Positions 50,118-59,862 of a DNA stretch of 64,000 nucleotides are shown here, piece by piece. The position numbers were made by a program, and so were the translations under genes. Under the pieces are notes generated by a model, which had not been told where the DNA came from, did no database searches, and worked only from the letters and a program-made list of their open reading frames with translations. Position 1 is the first letter of the stretch, and each line of letters starts with the position of its first letter. The DNA lies in NCBI GenBank assembly GCA_902536765.1, contig CACAYM010000002.1, positions 148,170 through 212,169 on the forward strand. Direction: 5' to 3'. Source of the stretch: an uncultured Pelagibacteraceae bacterium (GTDB taxonomy: Bacteria > Pseudomonadota > Alphaproteobacteria > Pelagibacterales > Pelagibacteraceae).

Positions 50118-51016
50118 TGTATAAGATATTTGGTTTCTATAACTTTAAAAAGATTAAAAATATAAAATTATTAAAAAAAAATCTCAAAAATTTCATTGAG
50201 GAGGAACAGGTTAGGGGTATCATTATAATTTCTATTGAAGGCATAAATGGCACAATTAGTTTCAAGCCTACTAAATACAAAAAAGTCAAGAATAAGATTT
50301 TAAATTTACTAAATATCAGAAAGTTAGATAATGAAAATATATCCTATTATAAGTATCAAGCTTTTAAAAAATGCAAAATTAAAATTAAAAAAGAAGTTGT
50401 TCCAATAGGAATGAAATTAAATAAAATTATTACAAAAAACAAGATAGAACCTAAAGATTGGAATAACTTTATATCAAAAAAAGAAACTGTTCTAATTGAT
50501 ACTAGAAAAAATTTTGAATTTAAAGTTGGAACATTTAAAGGATCTATTAATCCAGAATTGAATAATTTTAGAGATTTTCCACGATATTTTAAAACTTTAA
50601 AAAAAAATCAAAACATAGGTATGTTTTGTACGGGTGGTATAAGATGTGAAAAGGCTAGTGCTTATTTAAAAAAAAAAGGTTTTAAAAATGTTTACCAATT
50701 AAAAGGTGGAATAATAAATTATTTAGATAATGTTAAGAAAAAGGATAGTTTATGGAGTGGGGACTGCTTCGTATTTGATAATCGTGTATCAATTAAACAT
50801 GGATTGAAGCCTGGAAATTTAAAAATATGTCCAGGCTGTAGAAATCCAATCAAACCTTCTGAGAGAAAATCTAACTTTTATGAGCAAGGTGTTAGTTGTC
50901 CAAATTGTCATAATAAGTTAACAAATTCACAAAAACAGAGATTTAGAATGAGACAAAAGCAGATATTAACAGCAAAAAAACATGGAAAAAAGTACTTTTT
51001 CCAAAGAGAAGCTTGA
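50114..51016 (+). CDS. trhO: tRNA uridine(34) hydroxylase, rhodanese-like
   Basis: A 300-residue TrhO/YceA protein, which hydroxylates U34 in some tRNAs using molecular oxygen. An N-terminal acylphosphatase-like domain (EGINGTISF, about 36-44) precedes a rhodanese domain with DTRKNFEFKVGTFKGS (about 132-147) and the active loop CTGGIRCEK (about 175-183) with the catalytic Cys. The C-terminal CPGC and CPNC pairs resemble the zinc-type tail of the family. Start at ATG 50114 or 50117, overlapping the methyltransferase stop. Confidence 0.92.
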   Translation: MMYKIFGFYNFKKIKNIKLLKKNLKNFIEEEQVRGIIIISIEGINGTISFKPTKYKKVKNKILNLLNIRKLDNENISYYKYQAFKKCKIKIKKEVVPIGMKLNKIITKNKIEPKDWNNFISKKETVLIDTRKNFEFKVGTFKGSINPELNNFRDFPRYFKTLKKNQNIGMFCTGGIRCEKASAYLKKKGFKNVYQLKGGIINYLDNVKKKDSLWSGDCFVFDNRVSIKHGLKPGNLKICPGCRNPIKPSERKSNFYEQGVSCPNCHNKLTNSQKQRFRMRQKQILTAKKHGKKYFFQREA

Positions 51017-51017
51017 A

Positions 51018-52379
51018 ATGAATTTACTAAAGGACAACATTCCTCACTTAGTTCGTAAATTAGCACTACCTGCTATGGTGGGGATGTTATTTCAAACCCT
51101 GTATAATATTGTTGATACTTTTTATGCTGGAAAAATATCACCCGAGGCATTAGCGGCATTAAGTAAATCATTTCCAATATACTTTATTATTGTAGCAACC
51201 TCCATAGGAGTTACTGTAGCAGGAACCTCCTTGATAGGAAATAGTATTGGTGAAAAGAATAAAGAAAATATATTAAATTATTTCACGCACATCATTTATT
51301 TTGGAGTCTTAATATCAGTTGTAATTACACTAATAGGTTTAAATTTTTCCGATAAAATTTTTTCCTTAATGGTAACAACTAAAGAAGTTACTGAACTAGG
51401 TCTTAAATATACAGATATAATTTTTTCGGGATCGATATTATTTATTTTAGTTGTAGCTTTAAATTCATTGTTACACGCTGAAGGAGATACAAAAACCTAC
51501 AGAAATGTATTAATTTTATCATTCTTTATAAATTTGATATTGAACCCAATTTTAATATTTGGTCTTTTGTTCTTTCCAGCTTTAGGTGTTAAAGGAATAG
51601 CAATATCTACTATATTTTCTCAGTCAGTAGCTTTTTTTATAATTTTATTTAAAATTTTAAAAAATCCTATAATTAAAGAAATTACTAATAAATTTCTTAT
51701 TCCAAAATTATTCTATTTCATCAATATTTTCTTTACATCAATGCCTATTGTAGTTTCAATATTTGCATACTCTATAACAGCAGCAATTGTTCTTGCTTAT
51801 ATTGGTCAATCTGGTGAATATGCAGTAGCTGGTTACGGAGCAGGTACAAGAATTGAGCAAGTAGTATTACTTCCAATATTAGGTATTAATACAGCAATTA
51901 TCTCTATCATTTCTCAAAATTTTGGTGCTAAAAATTTCGATAGAGTTAAAGAAACATATTTTACCTCTGTAAAATATTCATTTCTTATTATGATTGTATC
52001 TGGAATATTTTTGTACATATTGTCAGATCTTATAATAAGTTTTTTTTCTAGTGATCCAGTTGTTATCGAGTTTGGTTCTAAATACTTAAAAATTTGTGCA
52101 TTTATTTTACCTGCATACCCAATATTTTTTCTCTCAAACGGTTTATTTATGGCAATAAAGAAATCGGAAAATGCAATGATTTCAAATTTATTTAGAAATG
52201 GCTTTAATCCAATAATGGTATTTCTTTTTGCAAGATATATAAATGCAAGTTTTGAAACCTTTTTTTGGCTCTGGGCAGGAGTAAATTGGATTTTTTCATT
52301 AATTTATTTAAGTATTTTAATATTATATTTAAAATTAAGATTAGAGAAAACGAGCGCTGTCGTTAATCCACAGCCATAA
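51018..52379 (+). CDS. MATE family efflux transporter
   Basis: About 453 residues with twelve hydrophobic segments in two six-helix halves, starting LVRKLALPAMVGMLFQTLYN and containing VDTFYAGKIS, as in the NorM/DinF-type MATE superfamily that exports cationic compounds in exchange for Na or H ions. ATG 51018, two bases after the trhO stop and behind AGAGAAG, is the likelier start; an in-frame ATG at 50982 would add 12 residues within trhO. Its last 39 bases overlap the convergent soxG. Substrate unknown; it could export a small metabolite. Confidence 0.88.
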   Translation: MNLLKDNIPHLVRKLALPAMVGMLFQTLYNIVDTFYAGKISPEALAALSKSFPIYFIIVATSIGVTVAGTSLIGNSIGEKNKENILNYFTHIIYFGVLISVVITLIGLNFSDKIFSLMVTTKEVTELGLKYTDIIFSGSILFILVVALNSLLHAEGDTKTYRNVLILSFFINLILNPILIFGLLFFPALGVKGIAISTIFSQSVAFFIILFKILKNPIIKEITNKFLIPKLFYFINIFFTSMPIVVSIFAYSITAAIVLAYIGQSGEYAVAGYGAGTRIEQVVLLPILGINTAIISIISQNFGAKNFDRVKETYFTSVKYSFLIMIVSGIFLYILSDLIISFFSSDPVVIEFGSKYLKICAFILPAYPIFFLSNGLFMAIKKSENAMISNLFRNGFNPIMVFLFARYINASFETFFWLWAGVNWIFSLIYLSILILYLKLRLEKTSAVVNPQP

Positions 52380-52901
52380 ATCTTCAGAAAAAGACCTTCT
52401 CACAAATAAATTTAAATTATTATCGTCTGTGTTATGTAAAATAACATCGGTATGATTTAATAAAGTTTGAGCTACAGAACCTTTTTTCATTTTAAAGTTT
52501 TTAAAATCATATGGTGAAGATTTTGATAATAAATCATAAATTTTAGAACCTTTAAGATTGATCATTACCCAATGATCTGTAACATTAGTAACTGAGCCTT
52601 GATTTATATTAGATATATTTTTAAATAAATTTTCTTCCAATAAATTTTGTTGTTCATATGAGATTTTGTTATTTGAATAAATTAACCACTCATCAGGGCT
52701 CAACCACAAAATAGAATAATCCTCATTACTAGATGAGGTATTTGCTTCTATAGGTGGTATGATTGAAAGAAGTTTGCCTATTTTAGTTGAAAATTCTCTT
52801 TTGTTACTTCTTAGGTTAATTTTTAAAATAGGTTCCACCTCAGATAAAGTTAGATCTCCATATGATTTACTAACTTGCAATGTAGTTTCAAAATTAAGCA
52901 T
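52341..52901 (-). CDS. soxG: Sarcosine oxidase gamma subunit
   Basis: A 186-residue SoxG, structurally related to the aminomethyltransferase fold and part of the alpha-beta-gamma-delta enzyme. Recognised by its length, the LSPDEWLIY motif (about 71-79), DHWVMINLKGSKIYDLLSK and the C-terminal SFSEDLWLWINDSARFL, and by its place at the end of the operon. Its ATG overlaps the soxA stop by 8 nt. Its 3' end runs 39 nt antisense into the MATE gene. Confidence 0.9.
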   Translation of the reverse strand: MLNFETTLQVSKSYGDLTLSEVEPILKINLRSNKREFSTKIGKLLSIIPPIEANTSSSNEDYSILWLSPDEWLIYSNNKISYEQQNLLEENLFKNISNINQGSVTNVTDHWVMINLKGSKIYDLLSKSSPYDFKNFKMKKGSVAQTLLNHTDVILHNTDDNNLNLFVRRSFSEDLWLWINDSARFL

Positions 52902-55900
52902 TTAATCTTTTATTTTCCTTATCAAAAAAAACTGTATCAGTAACAGTTACATTAATATTTTTATTTTCCATTGGTACAAAAAATTTTTTACCTTTTAGTT
53001 TTTTTCCACTCTTCATCACTGCTAAAGCAATTGATTTATTTAAATTTGGGCTAAAATAGCTCGATGTCACATGCCCTAACATCTCGACAGGCTTTTGATC
53101 TAATTTTTCAACAATTTGTGCACCTTCCTCTAAAATCTCCTTAGGATCATCAGTTAAAAGACCTACTAATTGTTTTCTATCATCTCTTATTGTATCACTT
53201 CTATAAAGCGATCTTTTACCAATAAAATCAAATTTTTTCTTACCGATAATCCAATCCATTTGTAAATCTGATGGTGTCATTGTTCCATCCGTATCTTGAC
53301 CAGTAATTATAAATCCTTTTTCCGCTCTTAATAGGTGCATAGTTTCAGTACCGTAAGGAGTTATATTATAATCTTTGCCAGCATTCATACACATTTCCCA
53401 AACATTTTTAGCGTAATTTGATTGTATATTAATTTCATAACTATGTTCACCTGTGAAACTAATTCGCATCACCCTACATTTAATTCCATTTATTTTAGAA
53501 TTTTTGAAAGACATATGAGGAAAGTTCTGATCTGATATATCTAGATCTGGTATGACTTTACTCAATATTTTTTTTGAGTTAGGTCCACAGATACTTATTG
53601 TTGAAAAATGATCAGTAACTGTTGTTAAATAAACATCTAGCTCAGGCCACTCTGTTTGAAGATAATCTTCTAGTTTAGAAAGTACATTTGCTGCACCACC
53701 AGTTGTAGTCGTCATTATATAGTGATTTTCTCCTAATCTTGTAGTTACTCCGTCATCATAAACCATTCCATCTTCATTTAGCATTAAACCATATCTACAT
53801 TTGCCTATTGCTAACTTTGACCAAGCATTTGTATATACACGATTTAAAAATTCTGATGCATCGGTTCCTTGGATATCAATCTTCCCAAGAGTTGAAGCAT
53901 CTAATATACCAACACTTTCTCTAGCAGCTTTGCTTTCTCTTTGAACTGCATCATACATTGACTCACCATTTTTTGGATAATACCAGGCTCTTTTCCATTG
54001 ACCTACATTTTCAAATTGAGCTTTATTTTGAACATGCCAATTATGCATTGCAGTTTTTCTTGTATGATCAAAAAATTCTCCAACATTTCTTCCAACAATT
54101 GCACCGAAAGTAAGAGGAGTGTAGGGAGGTCTAAAAGTTGTTGTTCCTAGCTCACCCATATTTGTTCCAGTTGTTTCTGCTATAATACCTAATGCATGCA
54201 TATTAGATAATTTTCCTTGATCAGTGCCCATTCCAGTTGTTGTATATCTTTTTACATGTTCAATAGATTTAAATCCTTCACGTAATGCAAGTTTGACATC
54301 TTTTGCAGTAGAATCGTTTTGAAAATCTAAAAAGGGTTTTGTTTTTCCGATCGGTTTATCTGAAGGTAGCAACCAAATATTTTTTTTCTTTTCCTCTTTT
54401 GATGACTCAACTTTAATATTATCATAAGGTGAGTTTTCTATACCTAAAAATGTTTTAACATATTTATTAGAGTTTAGAATTATATCTTTAATATCAAAAT
54501 CCCCATTACACGACCCTATACTTATTTGATCCGATGGAGTCTTATTCTTGTCTGGTAAAAAAACATTATCATCTGATCTAAATTTTAATTTCCCTCCAGA
54601 CTGTGTGAATAAATGGACCATTGGCGTCCAACCACCTGAAATCCCTAAGCAATCGGTTTTTAATTTAATTTTTTTTCCTATTACACCAGACCCATCATCT
54701 GATAGCTGCATAATTTCTATAAAACTAATTCTTCTATAACCTTCAGTATTTACAATTGTATGTTTCCAATAAATTTTTATATTATGTTTCTCAACCTCCT
54801 TAACTATTTTAGAGGATGATTCATCTCTAATATCAATAATAGATACAATATTTACTCCACTTTTCTTTAACGAAATTGCAGTTTCATAAGCACTATCATT
54901 ATTAGTAAATAATGAGATTTCTTTTCCTGTTTTTACACCATAAAAATCAATAAATTTCTTTATTGCAGATGAAAGCATAATACCAGGTCTGTCATTGTTA
55001 TTAAAAATTAATGGTCTTTCTATAGCTCCTGTTGCAATAATAACTTTTTTAGCCCTTATCTTCCAAAGTCTTTGTCTTATTTTACCTTTTCTTTCATCCG
55101 GGCTTAAATGATCAGTTATATTTTCCTTAGCCAATAGATAATTATATCCATGATAAGCTGCTAAGCTTGTTCTTGTTTTAATGGTTAAATTTTTAATTTT
55201 TTTAATGTTCTTAATTTCTTTTTCTAACCAATAATTTGTATGGTTGTCGTCAATCGTAAAACAATCATTATTTTGATAAATAGTTGTACCACCTAAAATA
55301 TTTTTATCGTCGAGTAGTAAGGTTTCATTATTATTTCCAGCTGACAATTTTGCAGCCATTATGCCTGAAATACCTCCACCAACAACTAAGACATCACAAT
55401 GATAATACTTATGATCGTATATATCTGGATCAGGTTTTGTTGGTGATTTACCCAGTCCTGCAGAATGACGAATAAAGAACTCGTATTTTTCCCAAAAACT
55501 GGCAGGCCACATAAATGTTTTATAATAAAATCCAGCTGGAAGAAGAGGGGACAAAAGATTGTTTATTCCACCAATGTCAAATTTTACATTAGGCCAACAA
55601 TTTTGACTGAACGCTTCTAAACCCTCGTAAAGTTCTATTTCAGTAGCTCTAACGTTTGGGTCTGTAAGAGATGGATCATTTCCAATTTGAACAATTGCAT
55701 TTGGCTCTTCAGATCCACATGTCATTATTCCTCTAGGTCTATGATATTTGAAACTTCTACCAACCAAATGTATATTATTTGCCAATAATGCAGATGCTAA
55801 GGTATCACCTTTGTAACCATATAACTTTTCACCATTAAATTTAAAAGATAATCTATTTGTTTGATCAATGAATTTTTTATTATTTATTCTTAATTCTTGT

Positions 55901-55905
55901 GTCAT
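52894..55905 (-). CDS. soxA: Sarcosine oxidase alpha subunit
   Basis: A 1003-residue subunit. The N-terminal ferredoxin-like part has the DTLASALLAN and RSFKYHRPRGIMTCG motifs, then an NAD-binding Rossmann domain (VLVVGGGISGIMAAKLSA, about 174-191), and the C-terminal third resembles aminomethyltransferase (GcvT) that binds tetrahydrofolate, with YDDGVTTRLGENHY and MTPSDLQMDWIIGKKK. The enzyme oxidises sarcosine to glycine plus 5,10-methylene-tetrahydrofolate and H2O2. One-base overlap with soxD upstream. Confidence 0.97.
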   Translation of the reverse strand: MTQELRINNKKFIDQTNRLSFKFNGEKLYGYKGDTLASALLANNIHLVGRSFKYHRPRGIMTCGSEEPNAIVQIGNDPSLTDPNVRATEIELYEGLEAFSQNCWPNVKFDIGGINNLLSPLLPAGFYYKTFMWPASFWEKYEFFIRHSAGLGKSPTKPDPDIYDHKYYHCDVLVVGGGISGIMAAKLSAGNNNETLLLDDKNILGGTTIYQNNDCFTIDDNHTNYWLEKEIKNIKKIKNLTIKTRTSLAAYHGYNYLLAKENITDHLSPDERKGKIRQRLWKIRAKKVIIATGAIERPLIFNNNDRPGIMLSSAIKKFIDFYGVKTGKEISLFTNNDSAYETAISLKKSGVNIVSIIDIRDESSSKIVKEVEKHNIKIYWKHTIVNTEGYRRISFIEIMQLSDDGSGVIGKKIKLKTDCLGISGGWTPMVHLFTQSGGKLKFRSDDNVFLPDKNKTPSDQISIGSCNGDFDIKDIILNSNKYVKTFLGIENSPYDNIKVESSKEEKKKNIWLLPSDKPIGKTKPFLDFQNDSTAKDVKLALREGFKSIEHVKRYTTTGMGTDQGKLSNMHALGIIAETTGTNMGELGTTTFRPPYTPLTFGAIVGRNVGEFFDHTRKTAMHNWHVQNKAQFENVGQWKRAWYYPKNGESMYDAVQRESKAARESVGILDASTLGKIDIQGTDASEFLNRVYTNAWSKLAIGKCRYGLMLNEDGMVYDDGVTTRLGENHYIMTTTTGGAANVLSKLEDYLQTEWPELDVYLTTVTDHFSTISICGPNSKKILSKVIPDLDISDQNFPHMSFKNSKINGIKCRVMRISFTGEHSYEINIQSNYAKNVWEMCMNAGKDYNITPYGTETMHLLRAEKGFIITGQDTDGTMTPSDLQMDWIIGKKKFDFIGKRSLYRSDTIRDDRKQLVGLLTDDPKEILEEGAQIVEKLDQKPVEMLGHVTSSYFSPNLNKSIALAVMKSGKKLKGKKFFVPMENKNINVTVTDTVFFDKENKRLNA

Positions 55906-56183
55906 TATTTATTTACCGGAGGTTTTTCACCCATTTTATAAACAGCATGAATTTTGTCATTAGAAGTATCTCTAACCACATTAAACCATTTTCTACAGCC
56001 ATGACTGTGATTCCATCTTTCAAATTGAATTCCTTTAATATTTTTTCTCATGAATAAAAATTCAGCCCATTCATCGTCACTTAGTTCTGTAGGTTGTTTA
56101 GGTCTTACAATATGTGCTTCTCCACCTGAAGAAAATTCTGTTTGATCTCTTTCTCCACAATAAGGGCAATTAATTATAAACAT
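55905..56183 (-). CDS. soxD: Sarcosine oxidase delta subunit
   Basis: A 92-residue zinc subunit. INCPYCGERDQTEFSSGGEA (residues 4-23) carries two Cys and a downstream His, and RWNHSHGCRKWFNVVRDT (about 56-73) contributes the other zinc ligands (His/Cys). It is 2 nt after soxB and shares one base with soxA, so all four subunits are made from one message. Confidence 0.95.
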   Translation of the reverse strand: MFIINCPYCGERDQTEFSSGGEAHIVRPKQPTELSDDEWAEFLFMRKNIKGIQFERWNHSHGCRKWFNVVRDTSNDKIHAVYKMGEKPPVNK

Positions 56184-56185
56184 CT

Positions 56186-57439
56186 TTAGTGTGCAACCGC
56201 AGCTGCTCCATGTTCGTCTACAAGATCACCACTTACAAATCTATTTATATTAAATGCTGCATTTAATTTATGAGGTTCATCATTTGCGATAGTATGTGCA
56301 AAAAGATCGCCAGAGCCTGGTGTTGCTTTAAAACCACCGGTACCCCAACCACAATTGAAATAAAGACCTTTGACTTGTGTTTTACTTATTATCGGGCTTG
56401 CATCAGGACATATATCAACTATACCTCCCCATTGCCTTAGCATTTTCATTCTACTAAAAATTGGATACAGTTCTAATATTGCTCTTAAAGTCTCCTCAAC
56501 AATATTATGACTTCCTTTTTGAGTATAAGATACATATGAGTCTGTTCCAGCACCAATAACCAATTCACCTTTATCAGATTGACTAACATAAGCATGAACA
56601 GCATTTGACATTACAACTGTATCAATAATTGGTTTAACTGGCTCTGAAACTAAAGCTTGAAGTGGTTTACTTTCTAGTGGTAATTTTAACCCGGCCATGT
56701 TTGCTAGTACACTTGAATGACCTGCAGCAACTACTCCAATTTTTTTAGATTTGATGTATCCTTTGGATGTATCAATACCAATGACTTGATCACCATCTCT
56801 TTTAATTCCTTTAACTTCACAATTCTGAATTATATCTACACCAAGCTGATCCGCTCCTCTAGCGTATCCCCAAGCAACTGCATCATGACGTGCTGTACCA
56901 GCTCTTTTTTGTAATGTACCACCTAAAACTGGATACCTAATATCAGGTGAGGTATTTATGATTGGACAGAATTTTTTTACTTCATCAGTATTTAACCAAA
57001 TAGCATCTATGCCATTTAATCTATTTGCATGAGTTCTTCTTTTAAGATCACGAACATCTTGAAGGTTATGAGCTAAATTCATAACACCCCTTTGACTGAA
57101 CATTACGTTATAATTTAGTTCTTGAGATAAACCTTCCCAAATTTTAAGTGCGTGGTCGTATAATCCCGCACTAGCATCCCATAAATAATTTGATCTTATA
57201 ATAGTTGTATTTCTTCCCGTATTTCCACCGCCAATCCAACCTTTTTCAACAACAGCTATATTTGTCATTTTGTGTTTTTTTGCCAAGTAATATGCTGTTG
57301 CCAATCCATGTCCTCCACCACCTACGATTATCGCATCATATTCTTTTTTTGGTTCAGGATCACGCCATGCTCTTTGCCAATTTTCGTGGCTGCTAAAAGC
57401 ATTTCTAATTAGCGAAAATATAGAATATTTGTTTTTCAT
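56186..57439 (-). CDS. soxB: Sarcosine oxidase beta subunit
   Basis: A 417-residue flavoprotein with covalently bound FMN and FAD in the family. The dinucleotide-binding motif is [18 protein letters not shown] (about 36-53), followed by [20 protein letters not shown] (about 65-84), where the flavin-linking His region of the enzyme family begins nearby. The C-terminus has [18 protein letters not shown] (about 359-376). It catalyses the demethylation step proper. First gene of soxBDAG. Confidence 0.97.
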   Translation of the reverse strand: MKNKYSIFSLIRNAFSSHENWQRAWRDPEPKKEYDAIIVGGGGHGLATAYYLAKKHKMTNIAVVEKGWIGGGNTGRNTTIIRSNYLWDASAGLYDHALKIWEGLSQELNYNVMFSQRGVMNLAHNLQDVRDLKRRTHANRLNGIDAIWLNTDEVKKFCPIINTSPDIRYPVLGGTLQKRAGTARHDAVAWGYARGADQLGVDIIQNCEVKGIKRDGDQVIGIDTSKGYIKSKKIGVVAAGHSSVLANMAGLKLPLESKPLQALVSEPVKPIIDTVVMSNAVHAYVSQSDKGELVIGAGTDSYVSYTQKGSHNIVEETLRAILELYPIFSRMKMLRQWGGIVDICPDASPIISKTQVKGLYFNCGWGTGGFKATPGSGDLFAHTIANDEPHKLNAAFNINRFVSGDLVDEHGAAAVAH

Positions 57440-57458
57440 TTTTGATGAAATTACTTGA

Positions 57459-57485
57459 TTAATATTGAATATTCAATGATTTCAA
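57459..57485 (-). promoter_or_regulatory. Candidate soxBDAG promoter with palindromic operator
   Basis: Reading the minus strand, TTGAAA (57485-57480) and TATTAA (57464-57459) are spaced by 15 bases. Between and across them lies a perfect 14-bp palindrome ATTGAATATTCAAT (57464-57477). A protein bound there would compete with RNA polymerase. The ATG of soxB is 20 nt downstream. The regulator is unknown; an AT-rich palindrome can also arise by chance. Confidence 0.4.
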
Positions 57486-57502
57486 GTTACACAGGGTAAT
57501 AT

Positions 57503-57597
57503 GGAAGGATGGGTGAGCTGGTTTAAACCAGCGGTTTGCTAAACCGCCGTACGCTTGAAAAGGTGTACCGAGGGTTCGAATCCCTCTCCTTCCGCCA
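57503..57597 (+). tRNA. tRNA-Ser(GCT)
   Basis: A 95-nt class II tRNA with encoded CCA: acceptor GGAAGGA with TCCTTCC, discriminator G, anticodon stem GCGGT/ACCGC with loop TTGCTAA (anticodon GCT, reading AGC and AGT), a long variable arm (GTACGCTTGAAAAGGTGTAC) and T loop TTCGAAT. The encoded CCA end (57597) touches the first base of the convergent lytic transglycosylase stop codon. Confidence 0.97.
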
Positions 57598-59820
57598 TTA
57601 ATAAAGTGGTTTATTCTTGAAAAAATCAATAATTTCGACTGGTTTCTTCTGAACTATGTAATTGTACACATTATAATTTTCTAGAACTCTCTGGACGTAA
57701 TTTCTTGTTTCTTTAAATTTTATCAATTCTATCCAGTCGACATAATCGATTTGTTTTTTCTGAGGATTTTTATTTATTCTTTTCCAATACTTAACTCTCT
57801 TTGGACCTGCGTTGTATGCTGCTATAGCAAATGGATAGGAACCTTCATATTCTAGTATAAGCCCCGCTATGTAATGGGAACCTAAATTAATATTATATTC
57901 GGGATCGGTAGTTAATCTAGATTTTGAATAAGGAAGTTTAGCTTGTTTTGCAACCACTTTTGCTGTGTAGGTCATTAATTGCATTAAACCTCTTGCGCCA
58001 GCTGAACTGTTTGCTGATATATCAAATTCACTTTCTTGCCGAATTATTGATAATATAAATGCACTGTCAGGAATTTTTCTTCCATTAATCAATTTTGGTG
58101 TACTTATGATTGGATAATTATAATTATTTATAAACCTTTTTTCATACGAAGCTAGTTTAGCAATTTGAATTGCAAAATCATAACGAGAAATATTTGTTGC
58201 TAGTTCAGCAGCGAATATTTCACTTCCTTTCTCCAAATTATCATTTGCTAAATCACGTAATATAAATTTAGTATATTTTGACTTATTTAATTCATCAAGA
58301 AGATATACAATTTTTACTAAATCTTTATCAAAAAATTTTTTTTTATAATCTTTATCAAAATTTTCATCCATATTAAGTTCATACTTTTTATCTGGATAGA
58401 CTTTCATAAATGAAAGTTGTCCATAATAAGTTGTTGGAAATTTTGCAGATTCTTGATACCATTTTTCCATAAGTTTAGCATTTCCAATTTGTTCGTATGA
58501 TCTGCCAAGCCAAAAAGCTCCTCTAGAAAGACTAATAGGATAACCCACAGAGTTATAAAAATTTTCAAAGTGCTCAATTGCTAATATTGGATCATTTAAA
58601 AAACTTAGTGCAATCCAACCACTCATCCATTCTGCAGCTGCAAATTCCGGTCCCTCTGAAAGTGCGTGATTGCTAGAAATTTTATATGCTAATTCATATT
58701 TTTTTTTATAAATTAATGATCTAGATATAATTTCTCTTTCAACCCACCATTTATCGGGCCTAACTAAGTAATCTTTATTATTTTTTACTTTTAATAATAT
58801 TTCTAAAGATGAGTCCACCCTTCCTCTTTTTCTTCTCCATTTAAGTCTATCGTAATTTAATCCAGGGTCATTCTTATATCTTTGTGGTACTTTAGAAATA
58901 GCATTATCTACACCATAGGATCTGCTCATTAATAATTGTCGTGCTGTATATAATAGTTGCTCGTCTTTAGGAAGATATCGTAACATTCTCTGTAAATCCC
59001 AATATTTATTTTCCCATGCAAGATAATCAGCTCTCTTAATATAATCTTGTTTATTAAGATATTTTTTATACTTTTTTCTAAAATATCTTAAATCGCTTTT
59101 GCTTAGTTTTGCGGTAATCCAACCTTTTTTAATTAATTTAACACCGTCATCGTATCTACCTTGAGAAATTAAACTTTCTCCATAAATCATTTCACCGTAT
59201 CCACTCAAAGGATCTTCATTCTCAAATAATGATATAATTTTCTTTGGTGAAATTTTTTCAGTTGATAATTTATGCTCAGATAAATACTTTATTCTTCCTA
59301 TTCGTGGGTAATCTGGGTTATCTAAAATAAATTGTTGGTAATCATAGTAACTTGCCTTATTTCCTCTAGTCAATAAATGTCTCCATTGAACAAAATTATA
59401 AATACTTTTATCTTTTGATTTTTTTGCCAACGATAAAGCCTCAGTCCATCTTCCTTTCTCAAAAGCTTCTATTGACTTTTGTGCAAGTCTAAATTTTTTC
59501 TTAGAAAAATATTTTGATTTAACTTCAGCTGTTTTGATTTTTTTTGATACAATTTTAGGCTTATTTTTTGGTACAATTATACCCAATTTGGTTGTTGTTT
59601 TTATCTCTTTTACAACTTCCACTTTTTTAGTTTCCTTTTTGTCTTTTTTGACAGGTTTTTTAAGAGGTAATAAAATATTTTTTGATACTTTTTTTTCTTT
59701 TATTTCAGGAACTAAAATAGGTTTTTTCTTTGGAATTATATTTTTTTCATCTGAAAAAACTTGTTTTGTTACAGTTAAAAATAATATTGATGTTAAAAGT
59801 AAAAAATAAAATTTTTTCAT
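57598..59820 (-). CDS. slt: Soluble lytic murein transglycosylase
   Basis: A 740-residue periplasmic enzyme that cleaves peptidoglycan glycan strands to 1,6-anhydromuropeptides. An N-terminal signal peptide (hydrophobic FYFLLLTSILFLTV, cut near residue 23) is followed by a Lys/Pro-rich linker with repeated KKP and NKP units (about 30-95), a long helical superhelix (about 100-560), and a C-terminal SLT domain with IRQESEFDISANSSAGARGL (about 586-605, the Glu is catalytic) and AYNAGPKRVKYWKR. Divergent from dapA by 42 bp. The long basic linker is unusual. Confidence 0.93.
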   Translation of the reverse strand: MKKFYFLLLTSILFLTVTKQVFSDEKNIIPKKKPILVPEIKEKKVSKNILLPLKKPVKKDKKETKKVEVVKEIKTTTKLGIIVPKNKPKIVSKKIKTAEVKSKYFSKKKFRLAQKSIEAFEKGRWTEALSLAKKSKDKSIYNFVQWRHLLTRGNKASYYDYQQFILDNPDYPRIGRIKYLSEHKLSTEKISPKKIISLFENEDPLSGYGEMIYGESLISQGRYDDGVKLIKKGWITAKLSKSDLRYFRKKYKKYLNKQDYIKRADYLAWENKYWDLQRMLRYLPKDEQLLYTARQLLMSRSYGVDNAISKVPQRYKNDPGLNYDRLKWRRKRGRVDSSLEILLKVKNNKDYLVRPDKWWVEREIISRSLIYKKKYELAYKISSNHALSEGPEFAAAEWMSGWIALSFLNDPILAIEHFENFYNSVGYPISLSRGAFWLGRSYEQIGNAKLMEKWYQESAKFPTTYYGQLSFMKVYPDKKYELNMDENFDKDYKKKFFDKDLVKIVYLLDELNKSKYTKFILRDLANDNLEKGSEIFAAELATNISRYDFAIQIAKLASYEKRFINNYNYPIISTPKLINGRKIPDSAFILSIIRQESEFDISANSSAGARGLMQLMTYTAKVVAKQAKLPYSKSRLTTDPEYNINLGSHYIAGLILEYEGSYPFAIAAYNAGPKRVKYWKRINKNPQKKQIDYVDWIELIKFKETRNYVQRVLENYNVYNYIVQKKPVEIIDFFKNKPLY

Positions 59821-59824
59821 AATT

Positions 59825-59842
59825 TCGTATCTATTTATACGA
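59825..59842. promoter_or_regulatory. Inverted repeat in the slt-dapA gap
   Basis: TCGTAT (59825-59830) and ATACGA (59837-59842) form a perfect 6-bp dyad around CTATTT in the 42-bp gap between divergent slt and dapA. It sits where both promoters must overlap, so it may be an operator or simply a symmetric promoter element. A possible -10 (TATAAG, 59852-59857) lies only five bases before the dapA ATG. Confidence 0.35.
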
Positions 59843-59862
59843 TATATATGCTATAAGTATTT

